DNA from: Rhododendron vialii
Taxonomy: Eukaryota; Streptophyta; Magnoliopsida; Ericales; Ericaceae
Reading direction: 5' to 3'
Length of the DNA stretch: 64,000 nt
Assembly (NCBI RefSeq): GCF_030253575.1
Contig: NC_080559.1
Coordinates: 29,538,501-29,602,500, forward strand
The position numbers and the translations under genes are program-made. Of the stretch, positions 45,730 to 59,276 are shown piece by piece. The notes beneath the pieces were generated by a model. That model had not been told where the DNA came from. It saw only the letters and a program-made list of their open reading frames with translations, and made no database searches. Positions within the stretch are counted from its first letter, which is position 1; each line of letters opens with the position of its first letter.

Positions 45730-48700
45730 ATGACTGCTCTCCAAGCTTCTCTCATTTTCAACAAACCTTCACTACTCTCTCACTCCTACTCCCCCCACCG
45801 CAACCATCGCCTCCCTCTCTCTCCTCGCCGCACCCGTATCGATATTCCTCTCTCCTCCTCCCCACTCTCTCTCTCTCCCCTCAATAAGTTCCACCGCCGC
45901 CGTCTATCTCTCAATTGCACATTGCACCCCGATAACGTCAATTCAAGCCCCAAAGAATCCGCCTTTTTGGATTCCAATTCGATTTCGGACTGGGAAACGG
46001 AGGGGATTGGCAATGGATTTTCAGGAGATAACGCGAGAATCGAGTCGAATTCAGTTGATGGTGAGAGGAAAAAAGCGGAGGTTTCGGTAGCGAAAGGGGA
46101 TATGCTGCCGGCGGTGGTGTTTGCTATGGGGTTGTTGGCGCGCGCGAGGGAGGGATTGGAGAGGTTTTTCGCGTCGGATTGGTTCAGCTGGTGGCGGATT
46201 TGGCGGCAGGAGAGGATGACGTTGGCGCGGTTGGTCGAGGAAGCTGATGCGAATCCGAGGGATGCAGCGAAGCAGAGTGCTTTGTTGGCTGAGCTTAATA
46301 AGCACAGGTACGCATAAGCTCTTCATTGCTCTTTAATGCTTGTATAGTTCTGCTCAAATTTGGGTAAAAGCTTCATGGAAAAATCAAAACCTATAGACAG
46401 ATTTGAGTAAAAGCTTCATTAATGGCATGATTGTAATTTGAGAGGACGAAAATAGCCTTACAAAACTTGAGTCCCCTTTGATTTCAGTAAAAGTTTGAGT
46501 AATACTGAATTTGGTAGGGGTTTGAGTGAAGTAGTGGAGTGAATTTTAGGGGGGTTTCTCAAATTTTGAGTTTGAGTTAAAAAAAAAAAAAGGGTCCACG
46601 GCTGGAGATGCTGGGCTCGTTTGGTAACCTAGCTTATAAGCGAATGAGCACGGCACACAACAAGATAAGGTTGTTTGGTTATCACTCAATTATTTTCTTT
46701 TAGTTGCGGGTGATTTTAATCTTGGTTATTTGTTTGTTTTGCCAAAACCATGTTAAATAAGCAATAAGGTGGGTAACCAAGCGAGCACTTAAATTAGCTG
46801 TCATTTCAGGAACGCTTCTGTTCTACGGAAAATGGATTTTATTTTCATTTAAACGAGCAAATAAAATGAGGTATAAAGCATTTTTGCTAGGTGATATGAA
46901 GGTACGATGTATAAACTGCTAAGCTGAGTTAGGTGATATGAAGGTATGAGGTATAAACTGCAAAAATATGATTAAGGGTCTGACCTCCGCCTAGTAGGCA
47001 AAGGAATAATGCCAAACAAGTTTGGATCTCAGTACTTATCTCATTGATTTTAATACACTTTCACATATATGGATACACTTTTATCGGATATTGATGCACC
47101 CTTTACATATTATCCACCGCCCTTAGGACTGAGGTTAGCATTTTCCTATATTTGATGATGTTGTAAATTAATGGATGGTTGTCTTGAATGACATTCTTAA
47201 ATATGTGAAAATTTCGACCTATCTTGGTTTCACTCATGGCTTGTGTAGCACCAACACTCCTAGAGGCCGGCGTGTCCCCGTGTCTGACATGGGACACGGG
47301 GACACGGCAAAATACATATGGGACATGCCACGTGGCGTGTCCAATAAATTTAATTACTTTTTTTATGGGGGACACACGAGGGACACATATTGGGACACGG
47401 CAAGAGTTAAATATGCAATTTTTTAAAACTTTGGGGGTAAATATGTAATTACTTCATATATTTTGGAATAAATATTTTATTTTACGATGTATATATGATG
47501 CTTGCTTATAAATATCGAAGCTTCAAGCTTATACACCTAACTATATTTTCATTGGTATACAATAAATAGTATTATTTATTTATTTATTTATTTTTGCCAT
47601 GTCTCCTGCCGTGTCCGTGTCTCCATTATTTAAGAAATCCCGTGTCCCGTGTCCGTATCCGTGTGCGAGTCCGTATCTGTGTCCGTGCTACATACCTCAT
47701 GGCCACCTTCTACCTGTTTGTAGAGAATTCACCCGCGACATTTAGTGGTATTTACCCACTGAATGATTGCTCTGAGGACCTATCTTCGTGACAAGGCATA
47801 TTTTACAGTTCCCAATACCGGGATGCTTCAGATAATCATATGTAACTAGCATTGAGATTTATCAGTTACAAAGTAGTTTGATTTCTGGGTAACAACTCAC
47901 AACTGCTGAGCTTGTTTGTTATCATCTTCGTGTTCTTTATGTTCATCTTGTCAATTGTCATGTTATTGGAAACAAAACCATAAAACGTTTTAAAACACCC
48001 GTGGTTTTTATTTTTGTGTAAAAACAGTTGTTGAAAATTCAGTAACAACAGTTTTGTGATTCCTTAAAAGTAGGTCGTCTACAGAAATTTCCCAATTTTT
48101 GTATTTGAGAACACTTCACCAAACATGTTTTTGCTGTTTGCTTGGAAAATATAAAGAGTAAATGAACACAAATACTAGACTTTTGTGGTGTCTTGCCTCA
48201 TTAAAAGTCAGACATATTAGAGCGCAAACCAATGAAAGCCTTAGGATTATGGTAAACTGGTGTGTTTCTACTTTCTGAATTGTAATATTTGTAGAGTGTT
48301 TTAGTATCAAATGTAGAATACGTGGTTATGTTCATTCTTTTCTCTAGTCCCGAGGGTGTCATCAGGCGATTTGAGGAAAGGGATCATGCAGTAGACAGCA
48401 GAGGAGTTGCGGAGTATATTAAAGCTCTTGTGGTCACTAATGCTATTGCTGAATATCTTCCCGATGAGCAATCCGGAAGGCCTTCTAGTCTTCCATCGTT
48501 GGTAATAAACTTTTGTCCAATGTTTAATATGTTTTACTTTGGATGTATTCCCTGTTTATGGGTTTAAGCCTTGCCTTGTCCCTATACAAGTTGGCAATCC
48601 AATACACTCTGAAACACCAAAGAATGCAGAGAGAATGACCTCCTAGGAATGTTAGAACACAAGGTCAACCCCAATAAATATAAATGCTGGTATTTTATGT

Positions 48701-51700
48701 TATTTACTCTTAATACCTTTTGGACAAACCAACTTCCTTTATGATTCATAACAAACGGTCCCATCTACCAAATAATTGATAGATGTTTGAAAATTGAGTA
48801 GATTCTACTATTTAGATGGACTATTGGTATTCTAAAAGATGGACTGTTAACGTGGACCTTCAATAGTTAAAGTGACTTCCTTTTTTTGTCAAATTATGTC
48901 ATACCAGTCGGTGACAGAAGGTCAGAGGCTTTAGAAATGTTCTCTTTTTTGCCCTTTTTTATTTTTTTTAATTCCTGTTTTTATTATATTACTTATGTTT
49001 GTTCTCATGTATGGAGTGAAATTTGGTAGCTAAGGTGGGAAATTCTTCTCATTCATTCATAACAATGTTTTCATCTTTGTTGGTTGTTTTCCTGGTAACG
49101 TGAAATTGGATAATTGTTAGCAGGCTTATTTAGCCATATTGTTTATTTTCGATGTGGTAGTCTTTCTGCTAACTAGAGAAATCTTAATATAGTTGCAAGA
49201 GTTGAAGCACCGTGCATCAGGGAACATGGATGGGCCATTTTTGAGCCCTGGCGTGTCTATGAAGCAGCCATTGCATGTGGTGATGGTAAGGAGTTCTATA
49301 CTATAGTCCAGGCGCTCTTCCTAGTAGGACAATCAACTTCCTGTACTGATGTGTATTGTATACATAAAGACTTGGATTCAGGATCCTTGCCTGCTTTTTG
49401 TGTCATCATTTGATTCAGTGGTGAGTTTTAGCACGTGCGGATATTCTGTATATCATCATATGCTGTTTTCTCTGTTAGGTTGACCGAAAAATGTCAAAAA
49501 AATCACGCATTGTTCAAGAAGTGATCTTCTTCCTGATTTTGGGCATATCTGCAATGTGGTACGAACTTTTCTTTCATCTAAAATGGAGTAGTTTTTAGTA
49601 GTAAAGTCCGTGTCTCATCTGTGGTTGAGCGACATTGAGTTAAGAAATGATGGTAGAAAAGAAAGAGAACAAGGAGTTGGATCACTGAATGTTCCCCCCT
49701 CTGTTCTCCACGTTTCATTTATGCAGAATCACTAGTTAAGGTTATATCTGCTTTGTTGCCTTCTGTAGCTATACTTTTGACATGTCGATCTGTTTTCAGG
49801 TTTGTGCGTACTGCTGGATTTCAAAAATATGTTGGGACCTTGGGTGGGATAGGAGCTTCAGGTGTGGGTTCAAGTTCCTCCTATGCCCCAAAGGAGCTGA
49901 ATAAAGAGATTATGCCTGAGAAGGTAGGTTTATGCTTTTGTATTTACATATCAATCGTTAGGGTCTGCTGGCAGTGGCATCCTCAATTCATTGTTCTCTA
50001 TTCTGGGTTGAAGGAGATGCTACATTTATTTTGAGTAATATGTATCTTCAATGGATCATCTTATTTTGGAGCAACTGATTAAGTTACAGTCTTACAGATA
50101 TGAGAGGGTGTCACGGTTCACTACTTGGCACAATATATTGCTCTGTAGTTATTGATTGCAAAGAGTCCTGCCTGGATTTGGAATCTAAGGTAATTTAACG
50201 GCACACCAGAATATGAAAGTATCAACCTCTTTCAGCACGGTTTTAGAATCCATTTGACCGTGGACCTCAATGTGATACTCTAGCATCATCCTCAAAATAG
50301 TCAAACGGCACTGGCATCTGGCTCCTTGCTAATGGTCTTTTCACTTGGAGAACCCTGATGTGTTTCAGGGAGAGAGCAAGTTTTGAATTATGAACCTTAG
50401 AATGGTTCCCTGAGTATTAGTTTAAACTGTATCTGTTATCCACTGAGTCACTGTTTGACATCCGTTATGGTCGTCATTCAAGTCAAAGAAACTCCGTTCT
50501 AGAACCATGCAGAAAAACACACATTTGTGCTCTCAAATATTATATGTGCAAGATCTTCAGACGGGGACACTAGTAGAGTAGTACTGTAGTATGGAAATAT
50601 AGGGCACTTCTTACTATGAGTGTGATACTTCTGGCATTACCTACAGTTTTGGATGCAATGGGAGTCATGGACCATGACCAAGTTAAAATGCGTCAGTTTT
50701 TTGTTCGTACCATTTATAACTTAACATCCATGGAGTTGTTATGGACTAATAGATGCGAAGTACAAGGTAAATGAAACATGTGGAATCTGCATTGTAAACT
50801 GGTTGCACTTTTTATGCGAGTAACTAGCCATGTTGCTTTCTATGGACAAAAAACGTACAATGGTGGTGTGGCCTTGGCACTTTCTTAAATTCAAATTTCA
50901 TCTTGGATGAACAACCTTTGCCCATCTAAAAGTTCTGTAATGTCCAAATTTCCTAGAAAATTTCTAAGTTCTTTGACTCCGATTCAGACAAATGATGATG
51001 CTTAACCAAACGTTAAATCCTTGATACTGGATAAAATCTGTTCTGGATTTTGTCCCTGTTTTGGAAGCAGGATGTGGGAGTCCTACATGGCTCTTTAAAC
51101 TTACCTGTCTGGTCACGTCCATCGGGGCCTTCCAATTTTCTTGAATGAAGTCTTACAATGATCTTTAACCTTACCATTTGCAGTCACAACTCTGAAGTTT
51201 CTTGTTTACGGTTTTACATTTTAAAGTATTACAATAGAGTTATTCGAATGCATTAGTTGGAAGTTTTCTTACCTATTGTGTCAAATGTATCTCACACAGC
51301 CCCTAATGGATCATTCTTTGGTTTCAAATTGACCACTTGTTAATGGACAATTGTTGTGCTTTTTGTCCTGTCCTGATGAATTGGTTTCACTGCAGAATGT
51401 TAAAACTTTTAAGGATGTCAAAGGCTGTGACGATGCTAAACAAGAACTAGAGGAGGTGGTGGAGTACCTCAAAAACCCAACAAAGTTTACCAGACTTGGG
51501 GGGAAGTTGCCTAAGGTTTGTTATAATATGCAGCCATTTGGGAATGAATTTACTTGCATCAATTCTTCCTCTAATGCATATAATCTCCTCAAAATGCTAT
51601 TTTCTCCTGGTGGAGCCCTTGGTGTTTAGTCAAATGTTGGAGGTAGTTCTTGATATGTACATTTGTAGGTCTAAGCTGTTGGCAAAGCAAATAATTGCCG

Positions 51701-54700
51701 AAGTAGACATCTAACCGCTCACGGTGCTTTGGCTGGCATAGCATTATCCCTTCATATCTATGATCAACATTGCTGTTGAGACCCTTTGCCATTGTTGCCC
51801 AAACTATTTGTCATAGGATTGTTTTCCTTTTTCTTTATCTGTTTGTTTACCTTGCTGTTTTGGTTGGGTCATCTTGTATGGCAATTGAAAGCCTACGGTT
51901 TCTACTTTGATAAAAATGATTGTTCTTTGGAAATGTTCTAGTGTCTTGTCTTCTTGGTTTGTTAATAGTTGTACATAAATTTTCAGGGAATCCTTTTGAC
52001 TGGAGCACCTGGAACTGGCAAAACATTGCTTGCCAAGGTATTAAGTTTTTTCATATTCCTGCAAATTCTTCGTAGCCTATTTCATGGTTTTGTGACTTGT
52101 CTGTATGTGGGTACTTGAAGTAAATACTTGACAGATCAGCGGCGGCTGCAGGATTTTAACTCAGCGGTGACAAAAATGTACACAAATTTTTTTGCATACA
52201 GAACACTTTATAAGATAACTATATTTACTTTGCTTGAAGACTTATCGAGCCTAAATTTTTTTATTTTGTTGAGCTAAATGATCTATTTACTCACAAATTT
52301 CAGTAAATATTCATTTACTCTGCTTTGCACAACTGATTCAGTACTGACAATAGGAAATAAATATCAAATTATATGCACAAATATACAAAATTTTAGTACA
52401 TTTTTTGAACCCATAGGGTTCACTTGAACCCCCTCAATCCCATGTGGAGCTGCCCCTGTGACAGATGATAAGCTGATGGGGTTCGGGTTAATACCTGTGT
52501 TATGTTTCTTAATTTCTTTTTTGACTCTTTTCCTTTTTCCCTTTCAATCACAACTATTAATCAACATCACCCGCATGCATGTAATTAAGCTGTTTGACAC
52601 TGCTAGGCCATGGAATTCTGTGGAGATTGTTGCCTGCTACTCAAATTGATGTTTTTTCATCATCACAGCTGGATCTAGCTTGTCAATGAATCTTCTGAAG
52701 TGATCAGTAATTATGATAGCTCTAGGTTTTAATGGTTTATTTAGCTCTTCAATAGTGAGTGGGTCTAAATCTAATTCAAATTGGTGGCTTCTTTAATTTC
52801 ATGTTTAATTTAGAGTCTTAACCTTACTTCTCACAGTACACATTTGAAATGGATGCATACTTGAATGCATTCACAGGTGGTATTCAATTATTTCCTTTTA
52901 TTCTTAGGTATGCCTTTATTTCTTGCCCATGCATGATTCAGTGGGCTAGCTATTTATCTTTAGTGTTTAGCAATGATAGCATCCTCTAGTGGTTCCATCT
53001 CCTGGGACCTGTTATGTTCTAAGTTATTTGGCTTTGTTTTTTCTGGCCTATTTTGTTCAAAGGTGGAGTGAGAGAAACAAAAATGGGATACAAGGGAGTT
53101 TCCCTTGGAAAGGAACAAGAGTGATGGTTCCGTTTGAGCTCATTGTATCAGCCAAAAAGCAAGTAGAAAGGAAGAGGGAAGTGACGAAGCTTGTCTACAT
53201 CCAATAGGATAGTGGGTTCAATGTGGTCTTAGTAGGATACAAACACAGTACACTCCCATCCTGCCTCCTTTTCCTTCTGCTCAACCAAGTAAAAGGAGGA
53301 CTCCTTTCCCTAGTAGTAGGGGTGTAAACGAGCCGAGCTGAACCGAGCTTTGGCAAGCTCGAGCTTGGCTCATTTACTTAACGAGCCAAAAACTCGAGGT
53401 CGAACTCGGCTCGAGCCTTAACGAGCCAAGCCCTTAACGAGCCGAGCTTAGCCATTTACTAAACGAGCCTCCCTTAACGAGCCAAGCTTTTGTCAAACGA
53501 GCCGAGCTCCACTCGGCTCGTTTAGTAAACGAGCCAAATACTCGAGCTCAAGCTCGGCTCGTTTACTAAACGAGCCTAGTCGAGCCGAGCCTTAACTAGC
53601 CGAGCTCGCAAGCTGCTCAGTTCATTTACAGCCCTACCTAGTAGTAGTACTTTTTCTTTGACCTTCTCTATTTTTCACTGCTTTTACTACAGGGTGTATT
53701 ATCTTTCTTTTTTTTAACGGCAATTTTTTTTATTAAGCTTTGAAATTATTACAGGGTGTATTATCAATAATATTTGTATGCATTTCTGACTCTGGTTAGT
53801 GTCTATGGAACTTTGAAGGCTATTGCTGGAGAAGCTGGGGTGCCTTTCTTTTACAGAGCAGGTTCGGAGTTTGAGGAAATGTAAGTCAATGCTACTTTTG
53901 GTTGGACTTATTTAACACCTCAAGGAATAAGGATTTGGCCAAACTATACCATCTGCAGACTGCAGTGCTTTTGCTGATTTCGATATTTATCCTTTGAGTC
54001 ATTAGCTATGTTCATTTGTTGATGGTAAAAGGTGATCTTAGTTGTTTCCCACGATAGTGTGTCTCGCTGTTTGATTTATGTAGGATTGAAAATGGTGACA
54101 CCTTGTTCTTTTTCCATCTCAATCTTCTGCACTTTACTTTTAGGCTGGTTTAAGTAAACCAGCTGGCTTAATTGTGAGCTGCTTGCAGAATGGTGGAATT
54201 TTAATTTATATCACGGGAAAACCTTCTGCATCATTTGAAAGGGGGCAGTCACACAAAATAAGTAACAAACTAGTCAATACATGTACTTGAATCTGTGATT
54301 GATTTTGCATCATATGAATCTTTGGAGGTTCAAAGTAATTTCTTTTCACTGGGAAGTATCTAAGATTGGTTTGGAGAAGGGTGATCTTTGTCCGATATGC
54401 CAATATGATGCTTATTCCCTGATCTCTTGTGGATGATGCTCTTCCATCTGATTCCCTTCCCATGCATTAAACTTGCATCCGAAGCTTGTCCCCGGCCTTT
54501 GCCTTGACTGCATGGGTGGCTACACTATACTTTCAGAGGGTTCAAGCAAACCTTATGGGATAAAAAAATGCACTCAAAATTTATATTGTTTTAGATATAA
54601 TTTGATATTTCTTTCATATTGTCTGCACTGGATCATTCGAAACAACCACACTGAATGAATATTTGCTACTCCCTCCGTTCCATAATAAGAGGCCACCACG

Positions 54701-57700
54701 AAAACTCATGCCATTTTTCAAATCAAAAAATCAACTACTTCTGTGTATAACTTTTTGAATTTTTTCGCACCAAATTCAAGTACTATGAGGAAGTAATATT
54801 TATGAGTAAGTAGATCATATAGCTCAACAAAACATACTAAACTATGCCCGATAAGTCTGAACCAAAATTAGTATCTTTATTATGTATAGTGTTGTGTATG
54901 AAAAATATTTTTTTATACCTTTTTGTCACTGCTGGCTTAAAATCCTGCTGCCACGCGTGCTTGACTGTGCCCTATTGTTGCATGAAATTTACTTTTGAGT
55001 GTTCCATGGGATATGGTGGCACGGCTGTTTGTAGGGTGTTGCTGGCTACTGCTTTGCCATTTACTGCCCATCCTCTCTTCTAAGTTCTAACCATTTTAAG
55101 GCTCTTCTGAGGCTATCAGACCACTTTTGAAGGATGGTTTGGGATTTTTAACCTCTTGTTGGCCTGCTGAGCCTGTTCTCATTTTGTGTCAAGCCAATCT
55201 AGGTCATGGTCATGGATGTCATGTTATTTTGTCACTTGGAGCTGAAAACCTTTCCGCCTGCCCCAAGATGACAGACACCCGCGGAAAAAAAAAAAAAACT
55301 GTCGTATATAACAGGTGTGTAAGGAAATTTTCATTTGCATGTCAACATTTATTAAAGGGTCTCACTGGAATGCAGCCTATGTAGAAGGCTTAGTACAAAA
55401 CAAAATTACTGAAACAAAACAACACCAAAATTCGAAGGCCTGAAAGCACAAAGGCTAAAGGCAGTCACCCATGCAGTGAACCTACAAAATCATCAATTTG
55501 GTCCAAGGTTGTCAAATTATCCCCATATTCTAAGCTAGTGTATGATTTCTTTTATAGTGCCACAATATTAAGTTGGTTTACTCAATGGCGCAAGGATAAA
55601 TTTTTTGTGCATTTTTCTTTGAGAAGTTCATACTGGAGAATGTTTGGTTTTCAAAGAGTCTTACTTCATTCATCTTTCCATTCATTTTATAATATCTCTA
55701 GATGAGTTCAACAATGTACATGTCATTAGAGTTAACGCACAACTAACTCCGACTACTATCAATTAACGAGAAATTGCTATGTTCAGAGGCTAGAGGGTAC
55801 ATATTTTCCATTTATTGTTAGTTTGTCATTGTCAAATTATTATTGTATATTATCTTAGTCGTTGAAATAGTCTTTGGATCCAAGTATCCTTCTAGTAGAG
55901 ATTTTATTCTTATATTCTAGATGCTGTATAGCTTCAGTCTGAAATACTTGCCATGTTGTCTGCTAGGTTTGTTGGCGTTGGAGCTCGGCGTGTAAGATCC
56001 TTATTCCAAGCAGCTAAGAAGAAGGTTTGTTCTTATTCAATTTGTGATAATTTCCAATCAGAAAGATTTTATTTCTCTTGATTACTTTTTGATAATTACA
56101 GAGTTTTTGCATGGCTTATATATTGTGATTATTGTGTCTGGTAGACTAGCACGCACCATTCCTAGTCTCTCTTCACCCAGAGAAATGAATTATTACTCCT
56201 AGAAGCATGTTTCTTATGTAAGCACATTTTGTTTAGAGTGACAGTTTCCCAAAGAGAATTGAAAATTCAACTCGTATTATGAAAGTACAAAGAAATAGAA
56301 ACTTTGAAATTAAAACCGAGCTACAGAGTTGTATTTGATAAGAAACGGTACAGTGGTGACAGCGCATTAAGAAATCTGCTTACGTGTAGACACATTCCAC
56401 CCACCACTCCCAATAAGAAATTTTAAAAAAGTTCCGACAGACAGAACACCTGCACGAGTCCAAAATTCCTTAGAACTAGATAGTTAGATCTTGAGTCACC
56501 AAAAGTGAAAGAGGAGGTGGTTGACTGGTTCCTGTGGGTAAGCATTCTCCCGGTCTTGATTGATTTGTACTTCTTTTTACTTAAGTTGAAATGGATATCA
56601 ATGTAAAAGAAATCAAAAGAAGGGTTTGACAGTTAACACTAGGAAAACACGTGTGATGCTGCTTTTAAATCGGGTATTTTGGTTCCTAAGACGTGGCAAC
56701 AACTGGATCTCCCCACAATTTTTGCCATTTCAGACATTTGTTTCATTTCAGTATTTGTTCTGATTTTCCATTTCCCATTACTGTTTTTAAGGCTCCTTGC
56801 ATCATTTTCATCGACGAGATTGATGCTGTCGGCTCCACACGGAAGCAGTGGGAAGGACACACAAAGAAAACATTGCATCAGTTACTCGTTGAAATGGACG
56901 GGTTTGAACAGAATGAGGTACATGTAGACGAGTTGTTCATCAATCTAATGAAACTACTGTCCTGAGATTTTCATTTTATGCATATTATGTTTCTTCAAGG
57001 GTATAATCTTGATGGCTGCAACAAACTTGCCTGATATACTTGATCCAGCTTTGACGAGGCCTGGTAGATTTGACAGGCATGTAAGTTTTCTGATACTTCA
57101 TGACTGCTTCTTACATTTACATCTATTACCTGTTGATTTTCTTTTTTCAACAATAATTTGCGGGGCTCGCGAGGACAAATGGTAACTATCTGTTAATCTA
57201 GGTAGTTGATACATGCTGAATGTACCGTAAATATATTACTCCCTTGATCCGTTTGATCATATGACCAGTTGGGTGAACTCTGCTGGTGTAACAAAATGTT
57301 ACAAGGTTTTTTCGTTCCAAGTGCACAGTATCGTTTGGTGGATTATTAGTAGCCATTTAAGTGTTTTCATATGGTGCTACTTTTAGAGGCTCTGCAAACT
57401 TGCTTGCACCAGGATCCTTCTGTGACACAGCGAACTAGTGAAGGTTCTCGAGAACATTGCGATGCTACATTTGATTAATGACTCACTAAAAACTACCTTC
57501 AGTGGTCCTGGATTGTGCCAGAGCACAATGACTGAACTCAGGAACTATTCTAACATTGTGCAACTTCTTGGAAACTTTTCATTGCCTGTGCCCCTACATT
57601 AGCTTGCTCTGCTTTTGTGGTTTATCAAATCAGCAAAATCGTCAACCAGGGTCTTTTGTCTGTGAAAAGTCTGCATACTTAAATGGTTTCTCTGACTACA

Positions 57701-59204
57701 TTTCCCCTCGTTGAACTTTTTCCAACTTGCAGATTTGCTGCATGCGAGTCTTAAGCTTTTCAACTAACTGGAGTTTTTCTTTGCCTATTGTGTTTTTAAT
57801 TGTTTTGTCACCATTTATTGATATTCTTATTACATCTAAAAAATAGCTTGAACTTTGATCTAGATTGTTAAACCATATTGTTAACTAGAACTTTGCTTCT
57901 AGATTGTTGTTCCTAATCCAGATGTACGGGGTCGCCAAGAGATATTGGATCTCTATCTTCACGATAAACCAATGGCTGATGATGTAGATGTGAAAGCAAT
58001 TGCTCGTGGTACACCAGGGTTCAACGGGGCCGGTACATCTGTTCTCTCCTCTTGGCTAAACAAACCAAAATGTCTTACTAAGTTAGATTGCTTATCCCAC
58101 GGAAGGTGTGGCATGGATCAGGACTGAAATCTTCTTGCCCTTTTAACTTCGTCCTCAAGCAGATTTGGCAAATTTGGTAAATATTGCTGCTATTAAGGCT
58201 GCTGTCGATGGAGCTGAGAAGCTAACTGCAGCACAGTTAGAGTTTGCAAAAGACAGGATAATGATGGGTACAGAGCGGAAGACGATGTTCGTTTCTGAAG
58301 AGTCAAAGAAGGTAAGGCATATGCCGCATATCATCGACGGGAAATCTGTCTCGCTTGGTTTAATGTGTTAGTTCAAAATTGTTGCCTCGCAAATTCAAAT
58401 TCTCAATTCGTCATTGCACTGTTCCCTTGTATTTCTAAAATTTTGCTTGGCGAAGAGAGAATGAGGTTCGATTTTATGGAGGTATGGGGGGCTGCTATCT
58501 TGGCGTTTAAACTTTTTGAGGGCAGCCACTTTGTGCATTATTGCCAAAGGTAGGTCTGTCTTGAGTATTCCCCCGCCCATACCCACACTGATTGGATTAC
58601 AAGGGTACTGACCGTACTGTTATGGGTGTTGTAAATGCTCCACGGGTTATATCATGCCAAAAGTGAAACGTGGTGATGGAATTCCTACTGTGGTCTAGAT
58701 TTCATTAATGTGAAGTGTTCTGCAGTGTCTGGTTATCATGAAGTGATGTCAGTCTCCCTTTTCAGATGCTGCTTGCGATTATGGGGTTCTTTATTTTTAT
58801 TTGTAGGATTTCATTCTGTTGAGCCATAGCTGATGTTACCTACATATGTTTCCAGCTCACAGCATATCATGAGAGTGGGCATGCTGTTGTTGCCTTCAAT
58901 ACTGATGGTGCACATCCAATTCATAAAGCAACGATCATGCCACGTGGATCTGCTTTGGGAATGGTTACACAGCTCCCTTCAGATGATGAAACATCAATTA
59001 GCAAGAAGCAGTTGTTAGCACGTCTTGACGTTTGCATGGGGGGAAGAGTTGCAGAGGAGCTTATCTTTGGTCAGGACCAGATCACAACTGGAGCTAGTAG
59101 TGATCTTAAGACGGCTACAGAGCTTGCTCAGTACATGGTATTATTTGTTCCTTCACATACATTTTTTTGTTCCGGACGTGGTGGCTCATAATTTGCAAAA
59201 ATAA

Positions 59205-59276
<72 letters not shown>

